Below are positions 20,186-31,324 of a DNA stretch of 64,000 bases, one piece after another. Position 1 is the first letter of the stretch. Each line of letters starts with the position of its first letter. The notes under the pieces are model-generated. The model was not told the DNA's origin and did not search any database. It saw only the letters and a list, made by a program, of their open reading frames with translations. The stretch lies in NCBI GenBank assembly GCA_028673005.1, contig CM054118.1, positions 58,473,338-58,537,337 on the forward strand. The letters run 5' to 3'. Source of the DNA: Tanypteryx hageni. Its lineage: Eukaryota > Arthropoda > Insecta > Odonata > Petaluridae. A program made the position numbers and the translations under genes.

Positions 20186-22300
20186 CTTAAGGATGTGCAC
20201 ATCGGAGCCAGAATTTTGATTTGGGGGGAGGAGGGGATGCTATACAAATCATTCTCTGACTAGATGCTCGTGTTAATTTATTGTAAAATTACAAAATTTA
20301 TTGTAAATATTCTTATCAAAATATCAACATTGAAGCTATATTTAATTTGTTCATGGTTGAACAAATACTGGGAACCATTTGTAAGATTTTATTACCTATG
20401 TATTTTCTTAGATCGTTTAGCTCATCCGATTTTGTGCTTGATTTCAGACAACGTTATTAATAATATAGGAGAGCGGCAACGAGACACCATCCCAATTAAG
20501 GGAGAATAGTGGTTACATATCTTTAGAGTACCTTTACTGCGAATGAAAATATTAGCGAGTGAAATAAGCATGAAAAATTCGAAACTGTAAACGAGGGGAA
20601 AGCCCGGGCAATTAGCTAATGTATAATACGCTAGTGTATAATAAAGTGGCGAAATCTACTTTTCAATAGCTGTAACTATGATTACGGTCCTTCAGGGTTA
20701 TATCAGCCGTACTATTAAGCAATATTGCGAGCAAATAATGTGTAAGTAAATGGTGTATTTGGATAGTCAGCAAAGTATGTTTCTTTTGAAAACCATAAAT
20801 GTTGGATAGTGTTCATTTTCCTACATTTTGTCATAATAACCACGAAAATTTATTTGTTATGGTCCCTTATAGTGAATATTTTTTCAATTGTTCATTCAGT
20901 TATGGTCAACTCTGGCAAGCATATTCAGTCGTCACCCGATCAGAAGTTGTACCAAAAGTATTCATATGTTTCACAAATTGAAAGCTTATTTCATAATCAT
21001 ATTAGTGTGTCTATGTCAACACCAAACCGTTGTCGCTCCTATCGATATTATGATATACGATTTCTCCTGGATAGTTTAAAATTGCTCTCTTTTCGATGTT
21101 TCGATTGAAATTTAGTATCAATAGCTTGTTAAAAACAAAAATCTTGCTAGAGAAATAATTTAACTTAAAACAAAATATCAAATATAACATATTAAAATCT
21201 CTTTAGAGTGATCACTGTAATAATATAATTTAACCACAGTAAAACGTTTTTATCCTGTATCCCATCTCCCATTGTGGAAATTATTTTAAAATATCCACTG
21301 TGTAAACATATTTTCGAAGTGTTATATGTCATTTAATTGAAGTTTATAATTTCCTTCAGTGAGGCAAAATTTCAAGATTATTGTCAGAAAGAATGCTCAG
21401 TTTAAAAAAATAATTAGTCTATTCACATAAAATTCAGGCATATTTGTTATAACGAATATCAAGTAAATGCCGATTCATATACCAAACGCTGTAACTAGCT
21501 ATTTTAATACCCTGGGAAAAATATAATATGCACTCCCTCCATAAAAAATTATCTAATACCTATATGAATTTAGAGCGAACAATTAATAAATAAAAATAAA
21601 CTATAAATGATATAATTTCTTACTATAAATGTATAAATTTAAATACATAATTATAAATATAATTGCATACAATTACAAACATACATAATTTAAATACAGA
21701 AAGCGTAAATATTTTAATATTAAAGAATCATTCTGTGATTTTAATGCAGCAAACTGATCAATAGCATCATCGAAATTTATAGTTTCTTCTATGCGTAATG
21801 TCTGGAACAAGTATAGTAGTGAAATCTTCCCTGTCCTTGTCACATGCATAACTTGCCTTTAACAATGTTTGCGCCCCTTATTTAGTTACGCTCGGGGCAG
21901 ATGCCCCGCATGCCTCGCCCTAGTTACGGCGGTGCATATACCCAAAGAAGTTCGTAATGAGGGGTTTTATTGTACAATAAAAATGACATGACAATAGCTT
22001 ACACTAAATATTTCTTAAATGAACAAAATTTGAGACTTTATGACATAGCGTATTAGCGCATACATTTTTACCTCCAGTTTTTGAAGACTTGATAAGTGGT
22101 TCGCGGAATTTATGAAGATATAATCATATTGAATGCGATATCACATATATTAATTTGGAAAGACAACGCCGAAAACAAATTTTACAGTCGGCAAAATTTT
22201 AAAGGCGTCTGCAAAACGAATATTCGCGATTCATTCCTAAGCGAAATTAAAACCGACTTAAAGAAAACGTTTCGCGAAGTGGCATCGAGAATTTTGGAAA
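20186..22300. other. AT-rich, possible unidentified transposon ends at 20.2 and 21.9 kb
   Basis: Near 20190-20250 lies a G-rich patch with GTGCACATCGGAGCCAG. Near 21870-21945 lies a GC-rich patch with GGGGCAGATGCCCCG and GTTACGGCGGTGCA. Such patches resemble ends of DNA transposons seen elsewhere, but I cannot pair them into inverted repeats or find a target duplication. The rest is very AT-rich. Confidence 0.25.
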
Positions 22301-22379
22301 TAATTCGAGGTTTTTATTGCTTTTATTTTTCGCGAGGATATTATTTTCATTAATTCTCAAACCGTCTCCTCACTTTTCC

Positions 22380-22965
22380 TTTCTTGAATTTTCGGGCAAT
22401 TTACCGGATCCCGCCCACTTGCCCTTTTCTCTCCTTCGCCCGACCTACCGGATTTACACGCTTCTCACTTATTCCGCCAATTCTTCCTTTGCTAACTTCT
22501 CCCCCTCCCCTCTTCCGTCGCCTTTTCTCCCTCGCCCCGATTCGCCCTCGCATTTCCCTTCAATTTCGATAAAAAAACTCACAGCCAACGTCTGCTCGGA
22601 TTGAACGGCATCAAAGCGCGGACACACGACGCCTTTTCGCTCCATTAACCGCGCGGGGACTTTTTCGCTAGACGGCTCAATTGAACTCCCGACATGCACC
22701 GCGGCGCATTTCTCCCTCCCTCCGCTATCGCCCACGAAATAAAAATTCACCCCCCTCTCTCCTCTGCCTCTCGAGCCGCCCCCGTGGATTCGCACACAAG
22801 CAAGTCCCCACTCGTCTAAACTACCAGGCGCGACGGCCCCTTCTTCTTCTTCTTGTGGTGAGGGGTCGCAGAGTGACCGGTCAGCGTTTTCCGCATAAAG
22901 TGAGCTCTGAGAGACTCGCACCGGTCGATAAACACGAACGCTGAACCTGTGTATATAGGCATGTG
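22380..22965. promoter_or_regulatory. GC- and CpG-richer patch, candidate regulatory
   Basis: About 580 bp are clearly richer in CpG and C/G than the flanks (for example CCGCGCGG near 22650 and CGACGCC near 22628). Such patches in an AT-rich insect genome can mark promoters or 5' untranslated exons. I see no TATA box, initiator with downstream element, or convincing splice donor, so the call is only compositional. Confidence 0.25.
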
Positions 22966-22971
22966 CATTTG

Positions 22972-23925
22972 ATGGGGGGGAAAGGAAGGGGGGAGAGAGA
23001 GAGAGGAGTCGGAGAAAGGAGAGAGAAAGCCAGAGGGAACTTTAGAGAAAGACAGAGAGACAGGAATGGTAAGGGGAATGAGGAAGCGAGGAGGAAAACA
23101 AACGATGAGAGAGGGAACGAGAAAGAGGAAGAGAAAGGGCGAGAAAAGGGGAGATGGAGGGAGGATGAGGGGGGAGGAGGACAGGGAGGGAGGAAGAGGT
23201 TGAGAATCCTGATGACATAGAAGGTGGGAGAGAAAGAAGATGAAAGAGGGAGGTAGAGAAAAATAGGGAGAAAGATGAAGAGCAGCGGATGGGAGGGAGG
23301 AGGAAGAGAGGAAGGGAGAGATTGAGGAGGGTGAGGGAAAAATGGATAGAAAGATAAAGAGGATGAGAGGGAGAGAAAGAGAATAGGACATGGTGTTAGA
23401 GAAAACGAGAGGGAGAGAAAGAGACCGAAAGAGGTAAGGAGAGAAACAAACAGACAAATGAGTTTATTAAGAGTAGAAATGAGACTCCTTACATTACAGA
23501 TAGGAAGGCAGAGAAAGATAGGGAGAGAAAGAGGAAAAGAAAGAGAGGGAGAGAAGAAATGGATATAAAAATAGAGAGAAAGATAGGGAGAGAAAGAGAA
23601 GAGGAGAAAGAGGGAGAGAAGAGAGGAAGGGTAACTGAAGGTGAGAAAAAGAGAGTGAAAGGGTGAAAGAGTGGGAGAGATGCGAGGGAGAATGGTGAAT
23701 GAAAGTAGGAAGAAGGAAAGGGAGCAGAATGGGGTATAGAGAGGGAGAGGCATAGAATGTAATGATTAGACGGAGAGGATGAGAGATACGGAGGGAGAGA
23801 GTGGGTGAGGAGGAAAGGACAGGGAGAGTGATACAGAATAGCAAAAGAGAGCAAAGGGAGGAAAGGAGTGAGAGAGAGTGACAGATGGAGGAAGCAAGGT
23901 AAGAGAGAGAGAGAGATGGGAAGTG
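22972..23925. repeat. purine-rich tract (~950 bp) with conserved core
   Basis: The plus strand is almost entirely GAGA, GGGAG and AGAAAG motifs. At about 23450-23510 sits a non-purine core starting ACAGACAAATGAGTTTATT, homologous to the core in the tract at 7.15-7.44 kb. The long minus-strand frames (LSLPLSLPF-like) are low complexity. Polypurine runs of this size can form triplex DNA and are hard to assemble. Confidence 0.8.
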
Positions 23926-24018
23926 AGAGTTTTATTCGCGCCGTAAATTTGGTAAAGCCGTCGTATCTCTTACGATTGGCTTCAGAGGTTCAAAAAACGC
24001 TAGTCGCTCACTTCGCTT
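23926..24018. other. unique junction between purine and pyrimidine blocks
   Basis: About 90 bp of ordinary sequence separate the GA-rich block to the left from the CT-rich block to the right. No gene is seen. Confidence 0.5.
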
Positions 24019-24440
24019 CTGTCCCTCCCCCCCCCCTCCCCCTTCCCCGCCCCTCTCCACCTTTCCCCACCGCTCTCCACCCTTCCCCGTCCCTCCCCTC
24101 CCTTCTCCTCCCCTCCCTTCTCCTCCCCTCCCTTCTCCGCCCCTCCCTTCTCCGCCCCCTCCCTTCTCCGCCCCTCCCTTCTCCGCCCCTCCCCGCCCTT
24201 CTACGCCCCTCCCCATCCTTCTCCGTCCCTCCCCATCCTTCTCCGCCCCTCCCCGCCCTTCTCCGCTCCTCCCCCACCCTTCTCCGCCCCTCCCCACCCT
24301 TCTCCGCCCCTCCCCACCCTTCTCCGCCTCTCCCCCCCTCTCTTTATCCCCTCCTCCATCTCTTCCGCCCCCCTCTACACCTTCTCTCACCTTCGCCCTT
24401 CCCCCGCATCACTCCCTTTCTCCCTCCCCCATCCTCTTGC
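24019..24440. repeat. pyrimidine-rich array of 15-bp and 20-bp units
   Basis: From about 24095 to 24177 units of about 15 bp (CTTCTCCTCCCCTCC type) repeat. From 24178 to about 24338 the unit becomes 20 bp (CTTCTCCGCCCCTCCCCACC), eight copies with one 21-bp exception. The unit grows by a 5-bp insertion. Frames on either strand, such as the minus-strand GGEGRGG type, are low complexity. Confidence 0.8.
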
Positions 24441-25462
24441 GACCGGAGACCGAAATATTTTTACGCCCCTAGCCGTTAGAGGGCAGACCAATCGTCCTCC
24501 CTTCCTGTCTCGGCCGTAAATACGCCGATATTGTTGGCCGTGTGTGCGTGTTTATAAAAAGGGAGTGTGTGTGGTGAGGGGCGAATCTCCATTTCCGGTC
24601 AGACTCACAAAAAATTCAAGGGTTGGGTCCGAAAAAAACTGTCTAAACCGCGTGGAGGTAACGGGAAGTGGACTTTTTATTGTCCCTTCGGTTATATTCG
24701 CGAGGAATCTTTTGGTCTAGCTTCGAAAAAATTCGACGTATTCATGTGAATTCGAGTCGTGTGTGTGTGTGCGCTCGGATATCTCTCCACTATGGCTTGG
24801 ATGAATGGTGATCGTAAACAGGGATGCCGACGAAAATTTATTCCTCCGCCCTTTTCGAAGCCTCGAAATTTTTTTACTGATAAATAACGATAAACGACGC
24901 AGTAAATGGGTTCGTAACGATTGCCATAACACCTTTTAAATAATATATTAAAAGGGACGCGAGGAAATTCGGTTCGCAACATTTTTTTATTTGCGGTGGA
25001 TTCTGCTGGATTATTTTTCATCCGAAATATTGAAATTATGGCGGATGATGCATTTTATGTGGGAAACAAGATTTTATTTCTAGTGGCTGCTTTTTGATTT
25101 GCAGTGATAGTAAATACAGAAAGTTTACATGGCAAATTTATATAAATTGGTGCATTTCGACGGCAATTGGAAAGATATGAGAAATAAGCGCGGAATTTGG
25201 AATTCTTTGGAGAATTATTAATTAGTAATTGTAAGATTGCATACAGATGCATTCATTGTATCAACCAGTTTCTTATCTAAATAAACAATAAAGCACATCT
25301 GAACTCCCTTAATACCAGGAGTTCTATAGTCACCTCATCATAAGTTTGTCTTTTTGTATTATTGAAACCTGAACAAAAAAAATTGAAAAAAGGTAATTCC
25401 TATCAAAAATTTGACAGAAATAGACAATTTTTAAAGTTTTTATAATTCAGGATTAATTAAAC
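24441..25462. other. no recognisable feature
   Basis: The first 300 bp are moderately CpG-rich, then the DNA is AT-rich. A (GT)n of six repeats lies near 24759. No gene is called. Confidence 0.4.
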
Positions 25463-25556
25463 GTGGGCAACTTCAGGGGCAAAACCTGTCTCAACAGTGA
25501 CTGGGAGTCGACTCCCAGTCACTGTTGAGACAGGTTTTGCCCCTGAAGATGCCCAC
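25463..25556. repeat. 94-bp palindrome without spacer
   Basis: The centre lies between 25509 and 25510 (GAGTC|GACTC). The inner 39 bp of each arm are perfect, then one mismatch (25470/25549), then seven more matching bases. There is no spacer. The right arm runs into a hammerhead-like fold. The mismatch falls on the essential last A of its CTGAAGA, so only the right-hand copy keeps a consensus core. This fits two Penelope-type terminal copies joined head to head, the left one truncated within stem II. Confidence 0.9.
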
Positions 25557-25580
25557 CTTGTGGGCGAAATGCATTGGGTG
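25538..25580 (+). ncRNA. hammerhead-ribozyme-like motif, Penelope type
   Basis: Stem I TGCCC (25538-25542) pairs with GGGTG (25576-25580), three Watson-Crick and two wobble pairs. CTGAAGA (25543-25549, N7 is free in the consensus) is followed by one extra T, a perfect 6-bp stem II GCCCAC/GTGGGC with loop CTT, and GAAA (25566-25569). Then A15.1 pairs with T at 25574, and T at 25575 is the H17 cleavage base. The one-pair stem III and the extra base after CTGANGA are shared with the motif at 9.8 kb. Catalysis is inferred only. Confidence 0.6.
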
Positions 25581-27040
25581 TCGTGACCCTCTAATTGTTT
25601 GGCTAAAGGAGTACTTTACCTTTAATAATCCGAGCCAAAGTTATTGAGCTACCAACAATTATTCAGGATTAAGTTATACGAAAAGATAAATTTATCTTAG
25701 TGTCGCTAGAGATCAGAGAGTATTAGGAGCGTTAAAGGAGGAACTTGTTTTAAAAAATCCAAATAATAAAGGCAAAAATTTTTTGGATAATCTGGCTATA
25801 TTTTACCAATTTATAACTTGGCTTTTCTTAGCGTGTTCTGGTAACTAGAGTTACCTAAATTATCAGCTATACTTTCTATTGAAATATGAATCCGTATATC
25901 TGTTGTTATATTTATTTCTACTCTTTTTTGAAAATCAGTTCCAAACACGAATATATTTATCACTAAACATATCGTAAAAACTACAATTATATTTGTAACA
26001 ATTTGAATTGCGTAAATCAATTGTTTCCGAGGATATTGTACCGCCCATTATTTTTATAACATTTTCTTCCGAAGAAAGAACAGATTTTAAAACCAGTTCA
26101 CACGGAACGACTATACAAATGCTTCCGAACCGCCGGAAGAATGAGATGTTTACTGCTTGAAATGTAAAACAGAATGAATATCTTTCCATATCATGAATTT
26201 CGATCGAAAAAACAGCGACATAAAAAACGAGAATCACGAAAGCGTTAAATGCACGCAAAGTAAGAGATGCGACGACTGAGGTTTTTTTTACTTCTCTTTC
26301 CGCACAGTCATCTTCATCCGGATATCTGAATTATTGATGTTTCCAGTCAAAGTTCAGGAAATTCTGAAAAGTCAAACCGCTCTGAGAATAATTATGGTTA
26401 AGTCCTCCAGTTAACCCATGTGTATTTTTTTACATCGCGCTTTAAAAAGGATCGTCCTGTTTTTAACCGGAGGGATTTGCACTCGAAAAGATGTACGATG
26501 AGAGTTGTGTCTGTAATAAGTTTATTCTCCAATGTTAGATAAAATGTCAATGTAGAATTATTTGCCGACTTGTCTTGAACAAAGCAGAAAATATTTAGAG
26601 ATATTTGACGAATATTCAATGATATATAGTTTGTTGATTGTGAAAATTGTGTCTCTAATGTAGTATGTATTTTGAAGAGCGCTAAAAGTGAAGTTATAAA
26701 CTTAAAAATCTGAAAAGGTCGGAAATTCAAAGCTTTATTTCTCTCTGATGAATTTCTCCGCAATGCTGGATAAAAGATTATATGCCGAACCTCGAATTTT
26801 TCTCAAGCTGCTGGATATACGCATTTAGCTGAATGGATATCGGTTTGAAAAATTACCACCGAATACAAATTAATGTACTATTTCTCCCAATCTTGCTATG
26901 TTGTCGTATACATTTTTATATTTTGCAAACCCTTTTTTCAATGCAATTTTCGGCCATTTTTGAAAATTTACGCAAGTATGGATGAAATAAACGTCCGGAT
27001 CAATCTGGAATGCTTAAGATGAATTATATATATAAATGGC
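25581..27040. other. no recognisable feature
   Basis: AT-rich sequence. Minus-strand frames at 25935-26258 and 26398-26763 show no domain that I recognise. Confidence 0.4.
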
Positions 27041-27124
27041 CATAGAGCAGCATTGTCCAATCCATTCGCTAGTCGCCACACGTGGAAAATTGGCCTCTAA
27101 TCTGTGACAAATTTGTCCTTCATC

Positions 27125-28150
27125 AGTCACATATCCTATTATTAATAGTGTAATAAAATGAGGTTTTAAAAGCGAAGATAACAGCCACCTTAACATGTGA
27201 AACATCAAATTAAACATCTTGACCTGCTAATTTGTAGAAAAATGATAAAATAGAAATCGGTAATAGAGTTGGTGAGGCATTGAGATTTTTCTTGGCCGGC
27301 TAAGCTCTGCTTGACGTAGTTGTAATTGTTGATGTTAAGATGGCGCTGTAGGAAATAAAGTTGCCCTGGCGGGCAATAGTAGAAGTCGCTGAGTTTCTTG
27401 GTAATGTGTTTATTTCAAGTTTAAACAATATGGCGTACTACCTAGATTTGTGTCAGGATACAACTGACATTAATTTGTTATAAACGTTTTCAATTTGAAA
27501 TAATCGGGACATAGTAAGTATAATGATGAATTATAACAATTTTTAATGCACGTTTCACATTAATATTTCCTTTTCATTTTATTCCAAATGTAAACTATAT
27601 ATTTCCTTTTTATTTTTTTTCTAAACATTTTTTCGTTATGAACATTTTAAAAATGAAATTAACGTGACATAGTAAGAATAATAATGAATTATATCTGTTT
27701 TTAATGCACATGTCACATTAATATTTCCTTTTAATTTTGCTCCAAGTGTAAACAATATATTTCCTTTTTATTTTGTTTCCAAACTGACATTTGTTTTGTT
27801 ATAAACATTTTCAAATTGAAATGATCCGGAAATAGTAAGTATGATAAGGAATTATATCTATATATTAATAGCGTAAAAAAATGAGGTTTTTAAAGAGAAG
27901 GTAACACCCATCTTAACGTGTGATGTATCAAATTAAACGTCTTGACCGGCACATTTGCAAGAAAATTATAAAATTGAAATCGGTCAAACCGTTGGCGAGA
28001 TATTGAGTTTCTTTTGACCGGCTAAGCTCAGCTCGTCGTAATGTTAGTGGTTGATGTTAAGGTGGCACCGCTGTAGGAAATAATGTGACACTCCAAGCGT
28101 ACATTAGTAAAAGGAAATAAACCTTGCAGTCACTGACCTTCATGGTAATG
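27125..28150. repeat. direct duplication flanking a ~160-bp tandem repeat
   Basis: A segment of roughly 270 bp starting ATTAATAGTG at 27141 recurs at 27864 (offset 723) with clear divergence. Shared landmarks are AAAATGAGGTTTT, CTTGACC, GAAATCGGT, CCGGCTAAGCTC and GTTGATGTTAAG. Between them, a unit of about 160 bp starting GTTATAAAC/GTTATGAAC begins at about 27478, 27635 and 27798, each copy carrying GACATAGTAAG or a variant. It looks like a complex tandem repeat. I do not recognise the family and see no coding potential. Confidence 0.65.
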
Positions 28151-28486
28151 TGACAGAAGGTGAACTACCAAGATGATATTTAATCAAACCAACCAGCCGA
28201 TTTATCGACGTGCAACTGCTAGTGTGTTTTTTATTAGAGTGGGCTGAGAATATCCTACAAATAACATCAATTCTTTTAAAGAGGAAGCCAAATGCTATGA
28301 ATGCTAAAAACAGCAGAGCGATTCGTCTATTATAAACAGTATCGAAGATCAACACAAAAGGTTTCATAAAAGATTTTGAAGAAATGCTACAAGAACATCA
28401 ATTTAATTTCAGAATAGGGTAATGAACCAATAATGGAGCAGAAAGATAAACATTCAGAAAAAATGATAATACACTTCAAAAGTTGC
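28151..28486. other. no recognisable feature
   Basis: AT-rich spacer before the LINE relic. Nothing is called. Confidence 0.4.
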
Positions 28487-28747
28487 GAAATATGAATATG
28501 GAGGATAATGCTGGAGATTAAATGGACAGATAGAATGAAAAACGAGGAAATGTTCAGTAGTGTAGGAGAAAAATCAAATAATTAGCAAGGCAATTAGAAG
28601 TGGAAGGCGAACTGGGTAGAACATTACCTGAGGAGAGAGGGCATGGTTGAAATGTGTGAAAAAGGAAAACTTGATGAAAAGAGAGAGAGAGAAAGGAAGT
28701 GTTCGGCTGATAGGGAAAGCGATCAGCAGAGAAATGACGAAGATTAA
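28487..28747 (+). pseudogene. non-LTR retrotransposon ORF2 C-terminal relic
   Basis: One frame with three internal stops reads IWRIMLEIKWTDRMKNEE, then NWVEHYLRREGM, then KGKLDEKRERER. This is the conserved tail of many insect LINE polyproteins: the WRRMLxIxWTDRxxNEE block, the WxGHxLRR block and a basic stretch. The frame ends at a TAA at 28745. Relatedness to the relic at 6.87-7.10 kb is visible in protein and DNA. Everything upstream (endonuclease, reverse transcriptase) is missing, so it is a dead 5'-truncated copy. Confidence 0.65.
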
Positions 28748-29280
28748 GGAAAGTCGGAGTATTTGGAGAACCAAATTTTATGAAAAACAATCAACGATCC
28801 GAGTATGAACTGTCAATAAATGACAATAATTTCTTTGGGCTAGATTGTATTTTTTTAAAGGTTTATGTCAATCCTCAATATATCGATGAAGGAAAAGGCT
28901 TGACAGGCGTATCACTGAAAATTTAAATTAGCAATACATGGCCCAAAAACCTGACATTCAAACTATCCTACAAAAAATTCCATGCGAGTTGCGGCAAACA
29001 AATTCATTTGAATTCGGCACGGGACTGTTTATATGACCAATCCCTCTGTTTTTTGCGATTAACAGCCGCCTCTGAACCACGCTGCTCAGTTTTTGTTGTG
29101 GTTCGGCTGTTTGAGCTTCCATTGTTTTATAAGGGTCATTTGAAAGCTTTTGCATTTTTTCTGTGTATGGATATTTAACATCATAAAAGCAACAGATAGC
29201 CTCATAACTAATGCTGCATAGGAAAAGCTTCATTTAATTCTTAATACGAAGAATTTTTGTGAATTACTCTAAAAGTTTGG
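28748..29280. other. no recognisable feature
   Basis: AT-rich. A minus-strand frame of 91 codons (28958-29233) has no motif that I recognise. Confidence 0.35.
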
Positions 29281-29397
29281 AAAAGATACGTCAGATTAGA
29301 ATTGTGTGATAAGTATGGTGTTGGTAACTCAACAGTTTATGATTTCAAGGATCAGAAGAAAGAAATATTGGCGTTTTTCCTAAAAGCGGTACTGTAA
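29281..29397 (+). pseudogene. pogo/CENP-B-like transposase HTH fragment
   Basis: A 38-codon open stretch reads LCDKYGVGNSTVYDFKDQKKEIL and ends at TAA (29395-29397), here cited in two parts: LCDKYGVGNSTVYDFK and DQKKEIL. It matches the psq-type helix-turn-helix of pogo/Tigger and Jerky/CENP-B-like proteins (the pattern xxYGVxxSTVxxxKxxKxxIL). No second HTH or DDE domain follows, and no start codon or terminal repeats are obvious nearby. It is a small fossil; being this short, it could be a chance match. Confidence 0.5.
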
Positions 29398-29929
29398 TGT
29401 TAGTGCTGATATAAATTTTATCTATAGCCCTTAAAATACTCTCCTTCAGCCGTAATTCACTCATCTCAATATTTTTCCATTTATCAAAAATCTGAAAGCC
29501 ACACTGATAATGTTTTATTGTACCAATAATAGTATTTTTTGTTTCATCTTTGGACCTAAACCGGTGATCTCTAAATTATTTTAAACTTTCTGTAAGAGAA
29601 AAAATTGCAGGGTACAAGTTCTGAAAAATATTATGAATGAGCCATGATCTCGAATCCAAATTCATCAATGGTTTGTCAGAAAATTTGAGAATGGTGCACA
29701 TTTGTGCAATTGCGGTTCGAGATCCAACCAAATCCAACAATATGGGGACATTTATTATTGATTTGTGCTAATAACGGGCCTCTCAGCACATTGAACTGGT
29801 GCTCTCCGTTTATTCTCTGACCTCTTAGTACGCATTAGCTGTAAATAATCCTAATTTTACCAAAGAAAACAAGATTCATCACTTTCCCGACACTTAGACA
29901 AACCCTCGCTCATGGTGTTTTCAGTTGCA
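29398..29929. other. no recognisable feature
   Basis: AT-rich spacer before the satellite. Confidence 0.4.
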
Positions 29930-30366
29930 ACTTATGTTGGGCGACATAAAATTGAAAATATTTCTATACTCGATACTTTCCAAAGACAAACTAGTGCGAT
30001 GTGGGTGGCATGAAATTAGGAAATATTTTTGTTGCAAACTTGTTGGTATAAGTTTATTGACAAATTGCCGCAAGATGGAGTGCATAAAATCCGGAAGTAT
30101 TTCATGTAAGTTTGGTTGGTATACGTATTAGGAGCAAATCGATGCAAGCTTGATCACACAATATTAGGGGACATATGGTGTTCGTTTGGCGGTATACGTT
30201 GCAGGGGCAAACTAGTGTACTATGGATGCCATAAATATTAGAGGAATTTGTTGTAAATTTGATGATATACGCCTTAGGAGCGTAATAGCGTAAAAAATGG
30301 GTGGAATAAAATAAGAGGGCCATTAAGTGCAAATTTGGTGGTATGCATTTGAGCGGTAAACTTAAA
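29930..30366. repeat. 36/73-bp satellite, left block
   Basis: A GGTATAC-type landmark recurs at 30045, 30118, 30191, 30264 and 30340, that is every 73 bp (76 for the last). Between these, a second half-unit with GCATAAAAT and TAGGGG appears, so the 73-bp unit is itself a diverged dimer of about 36 bp. Copies are substantially diverged. The array stops abruptly where LINE sequence begins and resumes at 32.85 kb. Confidence 0.75.
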
Positions 30367-30369
30367 TAT

Positions 30370-30641
30370 ATGCGCCTTTTTACAGATCTCCTAATGAAAG
30401 CGTAAACATTCTTCATCTCCTGGATAAACAAGTGACAGCGCTAAGTTCGATTAATAAAGATAGAGCCATTATATTAGGAGGCGATTTAAATCTTCGTTTG
30501 ATTGATTGGAATCATGATTACTTTCTCCCCGGTGGCAGAGAACGTGAATCATGCGAAACTCTAATTGAAACTTTTGGAAACCACTCCTTATGTCAATTAA
30601 TGACATTTCCTACGAGGTCTAACAATGTATTAGATTTATAG
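30370..30641 (+). pseudogene. LINE endonuclease domain fragment
   Basis: The frame holds YRSPNESVNIL, then AIILGGDLNLRLIDW, then LCQLMTFPTRSNNVLDL. GGDLN corresponds to the GDFN motif of the apurinic-endonuclease-like domain, and the TxPTRxxNxLDL end to its C-terminal part. The N-terminal half of the domain with its catalytic Glu is absent because the insertion is 5'-truncated. A stop (TAG) closes the frame at 30639-30641. Confidence 0.8.
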
Positions 30642-31324
30642 GCCACAAACTACCCTGAGCGTATGAATAATGTGTCTGTAGTTGAGGGAATAAGCGACTT
30701 TAAATAAAAAATTGAGAAACTGATAAAGCCAAAAAGGAAGCTTTATTTGTTCGCCATAGCCAATTTCCCAAGTTTTAGATATTTTATGAACAATGAATAT
30801 ATTAATTTCCGCGTGGCGATTAATAGTCCAGGCGCGAAAGAATCTTTGTGCATATTCAGAGATATGATGCAAGGGAGTACAGATAAATTTGTTCCAAGTA
30901 AACTATATCGTGATAATGCGGAACCTAGATGGTATAACCAAGAAGACTGAAGCGCACTTAGACGGCAAAGAAAAATTCACTTCCAGGTAATTAATACATT
31001 TCGACGGCCACGGTTTAACAGAGGACAACGATAAAGCAGCTATACAAGGAGGCGCGTATAAGAGCTAGAGCAGTGATGCGCAGTGCATTAAATGATTAGA
31101 GAAAGAAGGTCTTACACGACAATTTGTTTGAGAACCCAAAAGCATATTGGTCGTATGTCAAAGAAATCCAAGGTAAAGGTTCCAGTATTGCGTCAATGAG
31201 AACCTAAACAGGAAACTTAGTTTAGGAGAGTAAGGAGAAAGTAAACCTGCTTAACAAACATTTTCGGAAAGCTATTACTGCGATTATCAACGAATATGAA
31301 CCTATTCCTATACATCAGGGCGAC

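Noticed and set aside
20186..21945. A 1.75-kb transposon bounded by G-rich patches at 20.2 and 21.9 kb
   Set aside because: The two patches do not align as inverted repeats and no target duplication was found.
22816..23854. Minus-strand frames up to 290 codons rich in Ser, Leu, Pro and Phe
   Set aside because: They are the complement of a purine tract, which lacks stop codons by composition; there is no domain or conserved feature.
27100..27130. CTGATGA on the minus strand near 27.12 kb as another hammerhead
   Set aside because: The following GACAAATTTGTC stem is not followed by GAAA, so the core is incomplete.
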